Positions 32,384-40,532 of a stretch of 62,029 nucleotides of DNA are shown piece after piece. The notes under the pieces were generated by a model. It worked only from the letters and a program-made list of their open reading frames with translations. It searched no databases and had not been told where the DNA came from. Made by a program: the position numbers and the translations under genes. The DNA comes from a virus. The stretch covers positions 1-62,029 of IMG/VR virus record IMGVR_UViG_3300044980_000053, one strand, 5' to 3'. Within the stretch, counting starts at the first letter, position 1, and each line of letters starts with the position of its first letter.

Positions 32384-35380
32384 GTGGCAGGAAAAACAAA
32401 ATTACCGGTGTTCACGGGAAATCCCGCAGTGGCACACCCCGACATTCAGGGCGGGGGAAAACCGAGTATCATCTGCGGCGGCTGCGACTTATTTCACAAG
32501 GAGAGATTTACGGGCTCTGGGGCGCCCGGACAAGTGGACGTTATGTTCGTATCTGAATCGCCATCGCAGTGGACGGTTAAGAACAATGCGGCATTCTCGG
32601 GCCGTGGAGGCTCGACGATTAAGCGCGCGTGGAAAGACCTTGGGCGTACGGACACCAAAACGGGCGCCCTTCGCGTGTGGTGGACGTACGCGGTCCAGTG
32701 TCAGGTTGAAGAGGGGCGCGAGCAATCAGGCTCTGCTAGTACCTCCACCATCGCCCGGTGCTCAAACTTTCTTAACCAGGCGATCTTGGTTAAGAGACCA
32801 AAAGTCATCATTGCGCTAGGCGCAACGGCGCTCAAGTCTCTTGGATATCGCGCGGAGAAGTTCACTGATGTACGCGGACGAATCTTGGAGCACGAGATCT
32901 CGGGCCACAGATTCTCTTTAGTAGTCACGTTCGGTACGAAGGCAGTGTTATCCCAGACGGGGTTGTTTCATCTTCTTACAGAAGACCTCAAACGAGCCGC
33001 GCGCTTAGCTACTGGCGTAGATGAGATCGCTCGCGCGACTCCTATAGAAGAGCTAACTAAGAACTACGTCTTTCCTAAGACTGTCCAGGAGGTTAAGGAC
33101 CTCTGTGACCATATTATCAACTACGTTGTCCCTGGGGCGCCGTCGGCGCAGAAATGTTTTCTAGCGCTGGACACGGAGACTAACACTCTCTATCCCCACA
33201 GAGCGGACGCTAAAGTCTTATGCCTGTCAGTGGCGTGGGATACCGGTAAGGCGACGGCGATACCGTTGTTTCACCCGCAAGCAACGTGGACACCAGACGA
33301 GCTCAGCGAGGTTCTGGCGCACGTTAGGCGTATGTTGGAATGTCCGAAGCCAAAGGTTCTTCACAATTCTGGTTTCGACCTTCGCTTCCTAGAACTACGT
33401 CACGGGTTGAAGGTTAACAACGTCCAGTGGGATACGATGCTAGGGGAGCATCTTCTACACGAAGACCTGACAGGCGCATACTCTCTCAAGACGCTAGGAC
33501 GGAACTACTTCCCAGAATTCTCTAACTATGCGGATAAAGTCGGAGAGATCGCGGCTACGCTAACAGAAGAAGAGCAAGAGACCGCAGACGCAATAGGGTC
33601 GGTTAAGAAGGGCAAGATAAAGAACCGTCTTGGTCTAGAAGACATGACCGGCGAGATGACCAAGGCTCAAGTAGACGCGTACATCCTGGGCGACAAGAAA
33701 CTCAGAAAGAAGCGCGCTAATGACGCCGGTTATGAGAGAGTTCCTCTAGACACCCTGCTCCCATACGCGGCCATCGATACGGATTTGACGCGCAGACTTC
33801 TGCGTAACCAATACGGTCGCATCAAGGATGAGGGTTGCCAGAAGACCGCTAGCTTAATGAAGTCTCACTGCATCCCGGCTGCGCGCGTGCTTGGTAAGAT
33901 GGAGTTTCTGGGATTCCCTGTAGACCGTGAGCACATCTCTGTCATAGAGGAACAACTCACTAAGGTCGTAGAAGCCAAGATGAATGCCTTGCGCGGGTTC
34001 TGGGATGCAACCATCGCATTCAAGCCGGACAAGAAGGGCGAGGAGTTCAATCCAAACTCAACTAAGCAGATTGAGTTCATGCTTTTCTCTGGCGGCGTCG
34101 TGGACCCTGAACATCCAAAGTATGACGACAAGGGAAATATCATTCCCGATACACGAGAGGGCCCGTGGTGCGAGAAGAACGAGAAGTCTGGTCAGTTTAA
34201 GACTGATAAGAAGACGCTAAAGGCTGTCGCTGAGAAGAAGCACTGTCCGTTTGCCAAGGCGCTGCTGGAGTACCGAGCCGCCCACAAGGCGCTAACGGGG
34301 TTCGTCCAGGAAATTAAGGTTCTGTCGGAGTACGACGGACGCGTACATACGAACTTCAACATCCACGGCACTGCGACCGGTCGTCTATCGTCGCGTTCTA
34401 TTAACTTACAGAACTTGCCGACTAAGAAGGTTGCGGGCACGAACATAAAGAAGATCTTCATCCCCGATAACCCGAATGAAGAGTTAGTCTTCAACGTGGA
34501 CTGGAAAGGCGCGGAGATCCGCGTGCTAACTGCATACGCCAGGGACCCAGAGCTCGAGAGGGCTCTCCAGTCTGGGCTAGATATTCACAGTTGGTTCACG
34601 CAAGAGGTCTTCGGTATTCCCTACGAAGAAGTCGAGGCGAAGAAGGAAACCGACGACAAGATAAAGGACACCCGCCTAACCATAAAGCGTGTCGTGTTTG
34701 GAACTCTTTATGGTGCGATGGCTAAGAAGATTGCCGAGACTGCCAGTATCTCCCAAGACAGAGCCCAGGAGATCATCGACAAGCTATACGCGCGCTTCCC
34801 GGCACTGGCGAAGTACATGGATGAGGTGGTTGGGCAAATCCACAGGAACGGCTACGTGGAGACGCTGTTTGGACGTAGGCGCCGATTCCCCCTATTCAAC
34901 GTCAGCGGGTTCTTTAAGGGCCGCGCGGAGCGAATGGGCAAGAACATGAAGATTCAGTCCACCTCGTCCGATATCGTCATTGGTCAGTTATGCGAGGTAG
35001 ATGAGCACATTAGTGAGCTAGGCGGCCGCTTGTGTATTACCGTCCACGACTCGATTGTTGGAACGATACGCAAGGACATGGCGCACCGGGCGGGCGCTTT
35101 TTTTCAGAAGTACTGCGTCGACAGGGTACGTGAGAGGTACCCGTGGCTACCCGTCGATTTCGCTTGCGACATCACTGTCGGACCAAACTACGGCGAACAG
35201 ATCCCGCTGCAGGACTGGCTAGACCAACGGGCCCCTGCCCCCAGCACAGAAGACAAAGAATTCTTCGAGGAGCTCGATCATGAGGCTGTGAAGGAACTTA
35301 GAGAAGACGAAGATGAGGCGCGTAATAGAGAGCGCATGGAACAACAAGAGGACGCCCGCCGAGAGGCTGAGGCATCATAA
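32384..35380 (+). CDS. polA: DNA polymerase family A with N-terminal Fe-S uracil-DNA glycosylase-like domain (998 aa)
   Basis: Residues about 25-210 resemble family 4/5 uracil-DNA glycosylases: C31, C34, C106 and C126 match the Fe-S ligands and RPKVIIALGATALKSL the core strand; the usual GEAPG reads SESPS and HPS is not visible, so activity is doubtful. The 3'-5' exonuclease has DTET (about 262), KVLHNSGFDLRF and YAAIDTD. Polymerase motifs A (NVDWKGAEIRV, about 703), B (RLTIKRVVFGTLYG) and C (VHDSIV) are intact. GTG start at 32384. Replicates the phage genome. Confidence 0.92.
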   Translation: MAGKTKLPVFTGNPAVAHPDIQGGGKPSIICGGCDLFHKERFTGSGAPGQVDVMFVSESPSQWTVKNNAAFSGRGGSTIKRAWKDLGRTDTKTGALRVWWTYAVQCQVEEGREQSGSASTSTIARCSNFLNQAILVKRPKVIIALGATALKSLGYRAEKFTDVRGRILEHEISGHRFSLVVTFGTKAVLSQTGLFHLLTEDLKRAARLATGVDEIARATPIEELTKNYVFPKTVQEVKDLCDHIINYVVPGAPSAQKCFLALDTETNTLYPHRADAKVLCLSVAWDTGKATAIPLFHPQATWTPDELSEVLAHVRRMLECPKPKVLHNSGFDLRFLELRHGLKVNNVQWDTMLGEHLLHEDLTGAYSLKTLGRNYFPEFSNYADKVGEIAATLTEEEQETADAIGSVKKGKIKNRLGLEDMTGEMTKAQVDAYILGDKKLRKKRANDAGYERVPLDTLLPYAAIDTDLTRRLLRNQYGRIKDEGCQKTASLMKSHCIPAARVLGKMEFLGFPVDREHISVIEEQLTKVVEAKMNALRGFWDATIAFKPDKKGEEFNPNSTKQIEFMLFSGGVVDPEHPKYDDKGNIIPDTREGPWCEKNEKSGQFKTDKKTLKAVAEKKHCPFAKALLEYRAAHKALTGFVQEIKVLSEYDGRVHTNFNIHGTATGRLSSRSINLQNLPTKKVAGTNIKKIFIPDNPNEELVFNVDWKGAEIRVLTAYARDPELERALQSGLDIHSWFTQEVFGIPYEEVEAKKETDDKIKDTRLTIKRVVFGTLYGAMAKKIAETASISQDRAQEIIDKLYARFPALAKYMDEVVGQIHRNGYVETLFGRRRRFPLFNVSGFFKGRAERMGKNMKIQSTSSDIVIGQLCEVDEHISELGGRLCITVHDSIVGTIRKDMAHRAGAFFQKYCVDRVRERYPWLPVDFACDITVGPNYGEQIPLQDWLDQRAPAPSTEDKEFFEELDHEAVKELREDEDEARNRERMEQQEDARREAEAS

Positions 35381-35407
35381 ACATTGCAACAAATGAGGTA
35401 GAAGTAA

Positions 35408-35989
35408 ATGTACACCAGGAGACCCGCCGCGAGAGACTGTGACCTTATGTTCTTCGATGTCGAGACCGGAGGGCTAGACCCCGATCGACACGACATTATC
35501 GATATCGCATGCGTACGCACTGACCCGACGGGTAAGACTGTCTTGGATGAATACTCATCTAGGATTATTCCTGTCAGGCCTGTCGATGCCGCTGCAGCCC
35601 GTGTCAACGGGTATACCGCTGAGAAGTGGGCGGCAGGCGCCGTACCGCTGAACACTGCCATGGTGCATGTTCTGAAGGTTGCTCGAGACTGCTTGTTCAC
35701 GGCTCACAACGTGAGCTTTGACTGGTCATTCTTAGAGGCTGCTATGAAAGAGTGCCAGCAGCGTTGGCCCAGCACGTATCACAAGATAGATACGGTGGCC
35801 TTGGCTATGCCAATGCTCAGAGCTGGGTTGGTGGAGAACGTCAAGCTCACCACGCTGACAAAGTTCTTTGGAATCGAGCACACTGACGCACACAGCGCGC
35901 TGTCTGATGCACGTGCCTGTAGAGAAGTATTTTTACGCCTTGACTCTGTCTACGGACCTGCCATAAAGTCCCTCAGCTCGGCCCCCTGA
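35408..35989 (+). CDS. DEDDh 3'-5' exonuclease, DnaQ-like (193 aa)
   Basis: MFFDVETGGLDPDRHDIIDI carries motif I (DxE), AHNVSFDWSFLE motif II, and HTDAHSALSDARA motif III (HxxxxD). This is the proofreading/trimming exonuclease fold of DnaQ. It follows the polymerase gene and has a GAGGTAG ribosome site. It may proofread, process RNA or DNA ends, or work in repair. Confidence 0.87.
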   Translation: MYTRRPAARDCDLMFFDVETGGLDPDRHDIIDIACVRTDPTGKTVLDEYSSRIIPVRPVDAAAARVNGYTAEKWAAGAVPLNTAMVHVLKVARDCLFTAHNVSFDWSFLEAAMKECQQRWPSTYHKIDTVALAMPMLRAGLVENVKLTTLTKFFGIEHTDAHSALSDARACREVFLRLDSVYGPAIKSLSSAP

Positions 35990-35992
35990 TTC

Positions 35993-36010
35993 TGTCTTTG
36001 AGCAAAGACA
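35993..36010 (+). other. Hairpin after the exonuclease gene
   Basis: TGTCTTTG pairs with CAAAGACA (loop AG, or GAGC if the inner pair is open). There is no T-run, so it is a weak terminator candidate or the 5' boundary of the structured RNA that follows. Confidence 0.4.
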
Positions 36011-36020
36011 AACTTGTTCA

Positions 36021-36190
36021 TAGTCTCAGAGGGGCACCAACTTTTGCTCTCATAACCAGGACGAGATAGGCTGCGCTGCAGTAGCTGAATCAAGTTCGAC
36101 TTCCCTACGGTTCCAGGGTCGCGCCCTGAACTGCTTGGTCTCAGACTAATCCTGGCGGAGGCGTCCAGGTGCTGGTTATGAGGGCATCTA
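36021..36190 (+). ncRNA. Candidate structured RNA or 5' leader element
   Basis: This stretch has no long frame but folds well by eye. A 15-bp closing stem joins 36045-36059 (TGCTCTCATAACCAG) to 36172-36186 (CTGGTTATGAGGGCA), one G-U. Inside are hairpins CTGC/GCAG (36071-36081), GTAG/CTAC with inner AAGT/ACTT (36081-36108), GTTCCAGGG/CCCTGAAC (36109-36130) and CCTGG/CCAGG (36151-36169). TAGTCT (36021-36026) can pair with AGACTA (36143-36148), a possible pseudoknot. The stem ends about 10 nt before a strong ribosome site, so it may be a free RNA or a riboswitch-like leader. No known family was recognised. Confidence 0.55.
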
Positions 36191-36206
36191 TTTCTTAGGA
36201 GAAGAA

Positions 36207-36245
36207 ATGGCTAGTGTTAACACCGTTATCGGGGTCAAGCCATGA
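36207..36245 (+). CDS. Short leader peptide (12 aa) coupled to AlkB-like gene
   Basis: ATG at 36207 follows TAGGAGAAGAA and encodes MASVNTVIGVKP; its TGA overlaps the next ATG (ATGA). The good ribosome site belongs to this frame, so the dioxygenase may be translated by coupling. A very short ORF can occur by chance. Confidence 0.45.
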   Translation: MASVNTVIGVKP

Positions 36246-36811
36246 AGCCCTACTACTTTCGTAACGGCTTCATAAACGTAAAACTCGAGGATGTACTTAG
36301 CAGCACGCCTTGGGTTCAAGTGACAGATGCGCGCTTAGAGTGCTTCATGTCTGAAAGCACGGAAACGTACACCTACGGTGAAGGGCGCGGTGTGCGGACA
36401 TATCAACCCGTTCCCTATTCATCATTAGCCACTGAGATTCAACACCAACTAAATCGCGATGATATAGGCGGCCTAGACGGAGCTATGCGCGACGTCTTTC
36501 AATATAACGTCTGCTTTCTGAATCGCTACGACAACGCGCAAATGCAGTTAGGTTGGCATTCGGATGACTCTCCTGGCATGAGCCACGAACATCCCATTGC
36601 AGTAGTGTCGTTCGGACACGCGCGTGAGATTTGGTGGCGAGAGAAAACGCAGAGTGGCGTCGTGCCGTTGGATCAGCGGCAACTCTTAGAACACGGGTCA
36701 ATTTTCGTAATGCCTGCTGGCATGCAGCTCACGCATCAACATCGCATTCCTAAAGGAGACCGACCGATGAGCACTAGAGTGTCGCTTACGTTCAGGAGGT
36801 ACGTTCCATAA
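36242..36811 (+). CDS. AlkB-like 2-oxoglutarate/Fe(II) dioxygenase (189 aa)
   Basis: NRYDNAQMQLGWHSDDSPGM gives the HxD iron ligands, HQHRIP the distal His, and RVSLTFRRYV the Arg that binds 2-oxoglutarate and the family end. FGHAREIWWREK resembles the substrate region of AlkB. The enzyme should demethylate DNA or RNA bases, or act as a base hydroxylase. The start lies at the end of the leader peptide; the structured RNA above may control it. Confidence 0.87.
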   Translation: MKPYYFRNGFINVKLEDVLSSTPWVQVTDARLECFMSESTETYTYGEGRGVRTYQPVPYSSLATEIQHQLNRDDIGGLDGAMRDVFQYNVCFLNRYDNAQMQLGWHSDDSPGMSHEHPIAVVSFGHAREIWWREKTQSGVVPLDQRQLLEHGSIFVMPAGMQLTHQHRIPKGDRPMSTRVSLTFRRYVP

Positions 36812-37086
36812 TGGAGGGCCTCTTAGCGGACCTAGTGATAGTAGCCATCACCTTAGGCGCCGGTCTAATAGGTGCCGACCTTACCTGGAAATACTGGAAG
36901 CGCGCCAGGGCTAAGGATCCAGAAATTAAGCGCGAGATAATGGAGGAACAGGGAGAAAACAATGCCAAGGAGTACGAGGTCGAAGAATCTCGTAAGTGCT
37001 CCATGTGCGGGGAGTTGACAGATCCTTCTGCGGATCTATATATGAGCGGCGAGTGGTTTCACAAGAAATGTTTCAAGATCAATTGA
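36811..37086 (+). CDS. Single-span membrane protein with cytoplasmic Cys motif (91 aa)
   Basis: An N-terminal hydrophobic segment (LVIVAITLGAGLIGADLTW) is followed by a basic/acidic helix and CSMCGELTD...WFHKKC, a zinc-binding-like end. It overlaps the dioxygenase stop by 1 nt and precedes the SPFH gene. Likely part of the membrane cluster. Confidence 0.6.
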   Translation: MEGLLADLVIVAITLGAGLIGADLTWKYWKRARAKDPEIKREIMEEQGENNAKEYEVEESRKCSMCGELTDPSADLYMSGEWFHKKCFKIN

Positions 37087-37103
37087 CAAGAAAGAGAGAC
37101 AGT

Positions 37104-38042
37104 ATGCGTAACAGTCGACAAGGTACAGTGACGTTGTTTGTGATCGGGGCAATAGTTCTGCTAGGCGGTCTTGTGGTAGCGGGCATCGCGTGTGCGAAGC
37201 TCGAGAAGATTCACCCAGGGCACGTTGGCGTATCCGTCAAGAAGTGCGAGGGAGGAGGCGTTTCCGATGACCCTATTCCGACCGGCTACTACTGGCGCAC
37301 GCTGTTCTGTGAGGACGTGGTCGAGTACCCGATCTCGATGCAGTCGCTCATTCTCACCAAGAACCCTCACGAGGGCACTGGAGGAACGAGCGGCAACGAG
37401 GTCGACCAGTCGATCACAGTGACGTCATCAGAGGGCCTAGGTATCGAGACCGACGTGGCGCTGAATTTCACGCTCGACGCCAAGAAGGTGCCGAGTATCT
37501 ATTCGAAGTGGCGCGACAACATCGAGAACATCGAACACAAGTATATCCGCCAAACCGTTCGCGAAGGTCTTCAGAACACGTTCGCTAAGTACTCCGCTGA
37601 AGAGCTCTACTCCACCAAGAAGGAGACGGCGCGCGCAGAAGTCCAGACGTTCCTGGAGAATAAGATCGGCCCGTTCGGTTTCATGATCTCGCAGTTCACG
37701 ATCAACCGCATCGAGCCGCCGCAGCAGGTGATCACCGCTATTAACGCAAAGGTAGCCATGATCCAGCAGGCGCAGCAGAGCCAGCAAGAGGTCAAAAAGA
37801 AGGAGGCCGAGGCGGCTCAAGCAGTTGCTGTCGCCAGAGGGCAGGCTGACGCGCGCAAGGCGCAAGCAGAAGGTGAGGCAGCGGCCATCGAGATGACGGC
37901 TGATGCGCAGGCGAAGGCCAATCTCACGTTGTCTAAGTCAGTAACTCCAGAACTGATCGAGTACGTCAAGGCACAGAAGTGGTCGGGTAACCTTCCTCAG
38001 GTTACTGGCCAGATTCAGCCGATGATGAACGTCGGGAAATAG
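37104..38042 (+). CDS. SPFH/band 7 (prohibitin-like) membrane protein (312 aa)
   Basis: ATG at 37104 gives one N-terminal membrane segment (VIGAIVLLGGLVVAGIACA). The SPFH domain follows (IHPGHVGVSVKKC, YPISMQSLILT, SSEGLGIETDVALNFTLD, FGFMISQFTINRIEPP), then an Ala/Lys/Glu-rich coiled coil (KKKEAEAAQAVAVARGQADA). SPFH proteins assemble ring-like membrane scaffolds and often work with proteases. Its role in a phage is unknown: membrane reorganisation, exclusion or lysis control are possibilities. Confidence 0.87.
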   Translation: MRNSRQGTVTLFVIGAIVLLGGLVVAGIACAKLEKIHPGHVGVSVKKCEGGGVSDDPIPTGYYWRTLFCEDVVEYPISMQSLILTKNPHEGTGGTSGNEVDQSITVTSSEGLGIETDVALNFTLDAKKVPSIYSKWRDNIENIEHKYIRQTVREGLQNTFAKYSAEELYSTKKETARAEVQTFLENKIGPFGFMISQFTINRIEPPQQVITAINAKVAMIQQAQQSQQEVKKKEAEAAQAVAVARGQADARKAQAEGEAAAIEMTADAQAKANLTLSKSVTPELIEYVKAQKWSGNLPQVTGQIQPMMNVGK

Positions 38043-38044
38043 CT

Positions 38045-38239
38045 ATGACGTCAGATGACGAGACTAAGCTAATTACTCTTGTCATATCCCTATTGGGGAT
38101 GTTGGCGATCATCTTGGTAGCAGCAGTATTCACTGACTGCGAATGGAATGATCACAGGCGTCAGAGCTGCATCGAGCAGACTCATGACGTGCCAAGCTGC
38201 ATTAAAGCGTTCCCGCCAACAGGCGCTCATAAAGAGTAA
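38045..38239 (+). CDS. Small membrane protein (64 aa)
   Basis: A single membrane segment (LITLVISLLGMLAIILVAAVF) is followed by a short tail with three Cys (FTDCEW, SCIEQ, SCIKAF) that could form disulfides. It starts 3 nt after the SPFH gene. The tail would be outside the inner membrane or bind metal. Function unknown. Confidence 0.6.
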   Translation: MTSDDETKLITLVISLLGMLAIILVAAVFTDCEWNDHRRQSCIEQTHDVPSCIKAFPPTGAHKE

Positions 38240-38243
38240 GGTC

Positions 38244-38315
38244 GCGGGTATAGCTCAGCGGAAGAGCAGCGCCTTTACAAGGCGACAGTCGGCGGTTCGA
38301 TCCCGTCTACCCGTA
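38244..38315 (+). tRNA. tRNA-Val(UAC)
   Basis: Cloverleaf: acceptor GCGGGTA/TACCCGT (first pair G-U), D-arm GCTC/GAGC, anticodon loop TTTACAA (anticodon TAC), T-arm GGCGG TTCGATC CCGTC, discriminator A. No CCA is encoded. The first anticodon-stem pair is a G-A mismatch; the other four pair. Confidence 0.85.
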
Positions 38316-38369
38316 CGAACATAAGAATCTTCGTTTTCTTGGTACAAGAAACAGTGAAAGGAAACAACC

Positions 38370-38594
38370 ATGCCAGCATTTGAAGTGATCGTGATCGAGA
38401 CTGCAACGAAGAAGGACGTCGAGGACAACGGCGCCGCACCGGAGAAGCTCATTCTCGGGCCTGTGGTCGTACTGGCCAAGGACGCTCCCACTGCCGGACA
38501 CAAGGCGATGATGGAGAACGCCGACAAGATCAAGGTCGCCAACCTAGACAGGACGTCGACGCTCATCCGCCCTTTTGCCGAAGCGGGCGAGTAG
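38370..38594 (+). CDS. Small phage protein (74 aa)
   Basis: ATG follows GAAAGGAAACAACC. The sequence MPAFEVIVIETATKKDVE, then KLILGPVVVLAKDAPTAG and ending DRTSTLIRPFAEAGE, resembles a small alpha/beta phage family in which a final VRPF strand is typical. Function unknown. The stop lies 4 nt before a short hairpin. Confidence 0.6.
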   Translation: MPAFEVIVIETATKKDVEDNGAAPEKLILGPVVVLAKDAPTAGHKAMMENADKIKVANLDRTSTLIRPFAEAGE

Positions 38595-38597
38595 AAG

Positions 38598-38614
38598 AGA
38601 AGCCAAAGGCTTCT
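38598..38614 (+). other. Hairpin just after a stop codon
   Basis: AGAAGCC (38598-38604) pairs with GGCTTCT (38608-38614), loop AAA. No T-run follows, so a terminator is unlikely. It could stall ribosomes at the TAG (38592-38594) and favour a shift into the open -1 frame. Confidence 0.35.
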
Positions 38615-38668
38615 GCGACTCAGCCCGCTGTCGTTAATCCGCGTCGAGGGCACTCGACAGAGGATCTG

Positions 38669-38851
38669 TTGAAGCGTCTCACGGAACACCAACACCCGCA
38701 GAATCCATACTGTGTGGACCCTCTGTATCCGTCGGTATACCCAACGCGGATCGGCGGAACACTAGGGAGCAATTACTCCCCAGGGTCACACGTGGTGCAA
38801 AGCACCGGGACTACGGTCTCACTCAACGCCAAAGACTTGATGGGGCGCTGA
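38669..38851 (+). CDS. Unknown small protein, TTG start (60 aa)
   Basis: TTG at 38669 follows CAGAGGA. The product has a Pro/Tyr-rich centre (NPYCVDPLYPSVYPTRIGG) and a Ser/Thr/Gly-rich end. The frame is open upstream back to the previous gene (EEKPKASATQPAVVNPRRG would precede it), so it may be the 3' part of a longer frameshifted product. Its stop abuts the terminase stop. Confidence 0.5.
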   Translation: MKRLTEHQHPQNPYCVDPLYPSVYPTRIGGTLGSNYSPGSHVVQSTGTTVSLNAKDLMGR

Positions 38852-40471
38852 TCAGTAGAACTCGAGATCTCTGCACAACATCCTCCACGCCAACCACGAG
38901 AACAAGTGAGCGTGGAGAAAGTCATCCGGTACGTTGGGCGGATGGCGCCACACCTTCTTCCCCGCTACCGTTGTCTCCTCGTAAACGCTTAAGATATCAT
39001 TGATTGCGGGTTTCATCGCAACAACAGGGCCAAACAGAAATTGTTTCAGTAGTACAGCTCTGGCCCAGTTGTCTATGAGAGAACTGCGGTCGCAGTGATA
39101 ACTGGCGGATTCTGGCGACCAATCCATCGGCTTGGATTTGTTCATATAGCGCACAGCCACCACCCTGTGAACTCCTAAGCGCGTCTTGAGCTCCGCATTA
39201 GCTAGTTGCCCCTCGCCAGCGTCCCCGACGATCATGCTGACGTTCCAAGCGTCGCAAATATGTGCAATCTCCTCAACGGTTTGAAGCATGTGGCCGTTAG
39301 GAAAAATCCTATAGTAAAGTGTCCTAAAGCGGCCGTCGGCTTGCTGCCCTCCGACGTGTAGAACCGTACGCGACTTGTACATACCTTCGCTGCCTTTAAT
39401 CTCGCCTCCGCCCCCTGACCAGTCGACGCCTGCAGTAACCTTTGAGATTCCGAGCATAGAGTCGTTCTCGGGTAGCCTAGAGAGCTTGACGCGCTCATCA
39501 CACAACTCTTCGAGGATCTCTTTCGTAAGAAGCTTAACGCCTGTAGAAGTAGATACGCCCAGGCACTCATTGAAGAATTTGGTTTCGCCGTAGACGGTCT
39601 GTTTATCTAAGAACTCACTCCAGTGGATTAAAGCCTTGGCGTGACGCGGGTCGCTAGTAGGCCACGCAGCAGCGACGTTCCTGGGCATGATGGCCTGGCT
39701 AATATGGAAGCCCTTGATCTTGGCGTCAGGCTTCATGTCGATCCATCGACCCTCACGTGGATTCAAGTTCTTAGAGCACTTCAGGCAAACAGGGCCCTCT
39801 AGACCAAGAGGCCTTATGTTGTCTACGAAGGTGTAATTTCCGCAACCACTGCACTTCATGCACCACTCAGATTGAGTGGACAACTGCCACAAAAACTCAA
39901 TACCGTTCTCAGAAGTCTTAGGAGTCCCCGCGTAGATAGAAAAAGGTCCGTACTTCGACGCGGACATAGCTTCTTCTACTACGGGCACTACTGACTCGTA
40001 CTGAATATCCTGTATCTCGTCGAATAGAGCTCTGTCGGCGGAGTAACCGCGGGCTCTGTCGGCGTCATCGCTGCCATATGTGAACGCCATCTCAGAGCCG
40101 TTGTTAAGTGTCCGTAACAGGACGTTATCAATGGACTCGGGACCTGCAAATCCCTTCCTCAGAAGCGGACTGTAGGCGAGGATCTTGGCGACACGTGTGT
40201 GTGAAAACTTAAGTGTCTGTTCTTTAGAGGGGGAGAGGTAGTAGGCCTTAAAGTGCGGGATACCCATGCACTCGGCGAGCATGAAACAAGCAATGGAGGT
40301 GCTCTTGCCAAGCTGACGAGCGCACTTCAGTAGAATCTTTGAGTAGTTACCGTCGTATATGGCGTAGAACATAGGCCAGTGTTCCAGGGAGAAGGGTTGA
40401 CCTTCCACGTGGAAAAACGACTCGGCTATGTCAGCCCGTGAACCAGAAAGTGTTAGGTCGCTGGCGCTCAT
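38852..40471 (-). CDS. Terminase large subunit (539 aa)
   Basis: ATG at 40471 (MSASDLTLSG) is preferred over a start at 40582 because of the divergent gene's position. Walker A is CARQLGKS (50-57), Walker B ALFDE (148-152), and the RNase H-like nuclease has AGVDW (D350) and VGDAGEG (D417). An insert with CxxCxxC (204-210) and CxxC (229-232) forms a zinc ribbon. It packages DNA into proheads through the portal. Late strand; no small subunit recognised nearby. Confidence 0.9.
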   Translation of the reverse strand: MSASDLTLSGSRADIAESFFHVEGQPFSLEHWPMFYAIYDGNYSKILLKCARQLGKSTSIACFMLAECMGIPHFKAYYLSPSKEQTLKFSHTRVAKILAYSPLLRKGFAGPESIDNVLLRTLNNGSEMAFTYGSDDADRARGYSADRALFDEIQDIQYESVVPVVEEAMSASKYGPFSIYAGTPKTSENGIEFLWQLSTQSEWCMKCSGCGNYTFVDNIRPLGLEGPVCLKCSKNLNPREGRWIDMKPDAKIKGFHISQAIMPRNVAAAWPTSDPRHAKALIHWSEFLDKQTVYGETKFFNECLGVSTSTGVKLLTKEILEELCDERVKLSRLPENDSMLGISKVTAGVDWSGGGGEIKGSEGMYKSRTVLHVGGQQADGRFRTLYYRIFPNGHMLQTVEEIAHICDAWNVSMIVGDAGEGQLANAELKTRLGVHRVVAVRYMNKSKPMDWSPESASYHCDRSSLIDNWARAVLLKQFLFGPVVAMKPAINDILSVYEETTVAGKKVWRHPPNVPDDFLHAHLFSWLAWRMLCRDLEFY

Positions 40472-40532
40472 GCTCTGCGACCTAAGTGTAACCGATAGCA
40501 ACCGATAGAGAAATTTGGGAGGATTGATAGAT

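Noticed and set aside
36045-36062. tRNA-Met (CTCATAA anticodon-like loop)
   Set aside because: The flanking bases do not form an anticodon stem and no D- or T-arm is in place; the sequence pairs instead with 36172-36186.
38598-38614. Rho-independent terminator after the 74-residue gene
   Set aside because: Short stem without T-run; the downstream frame is open.
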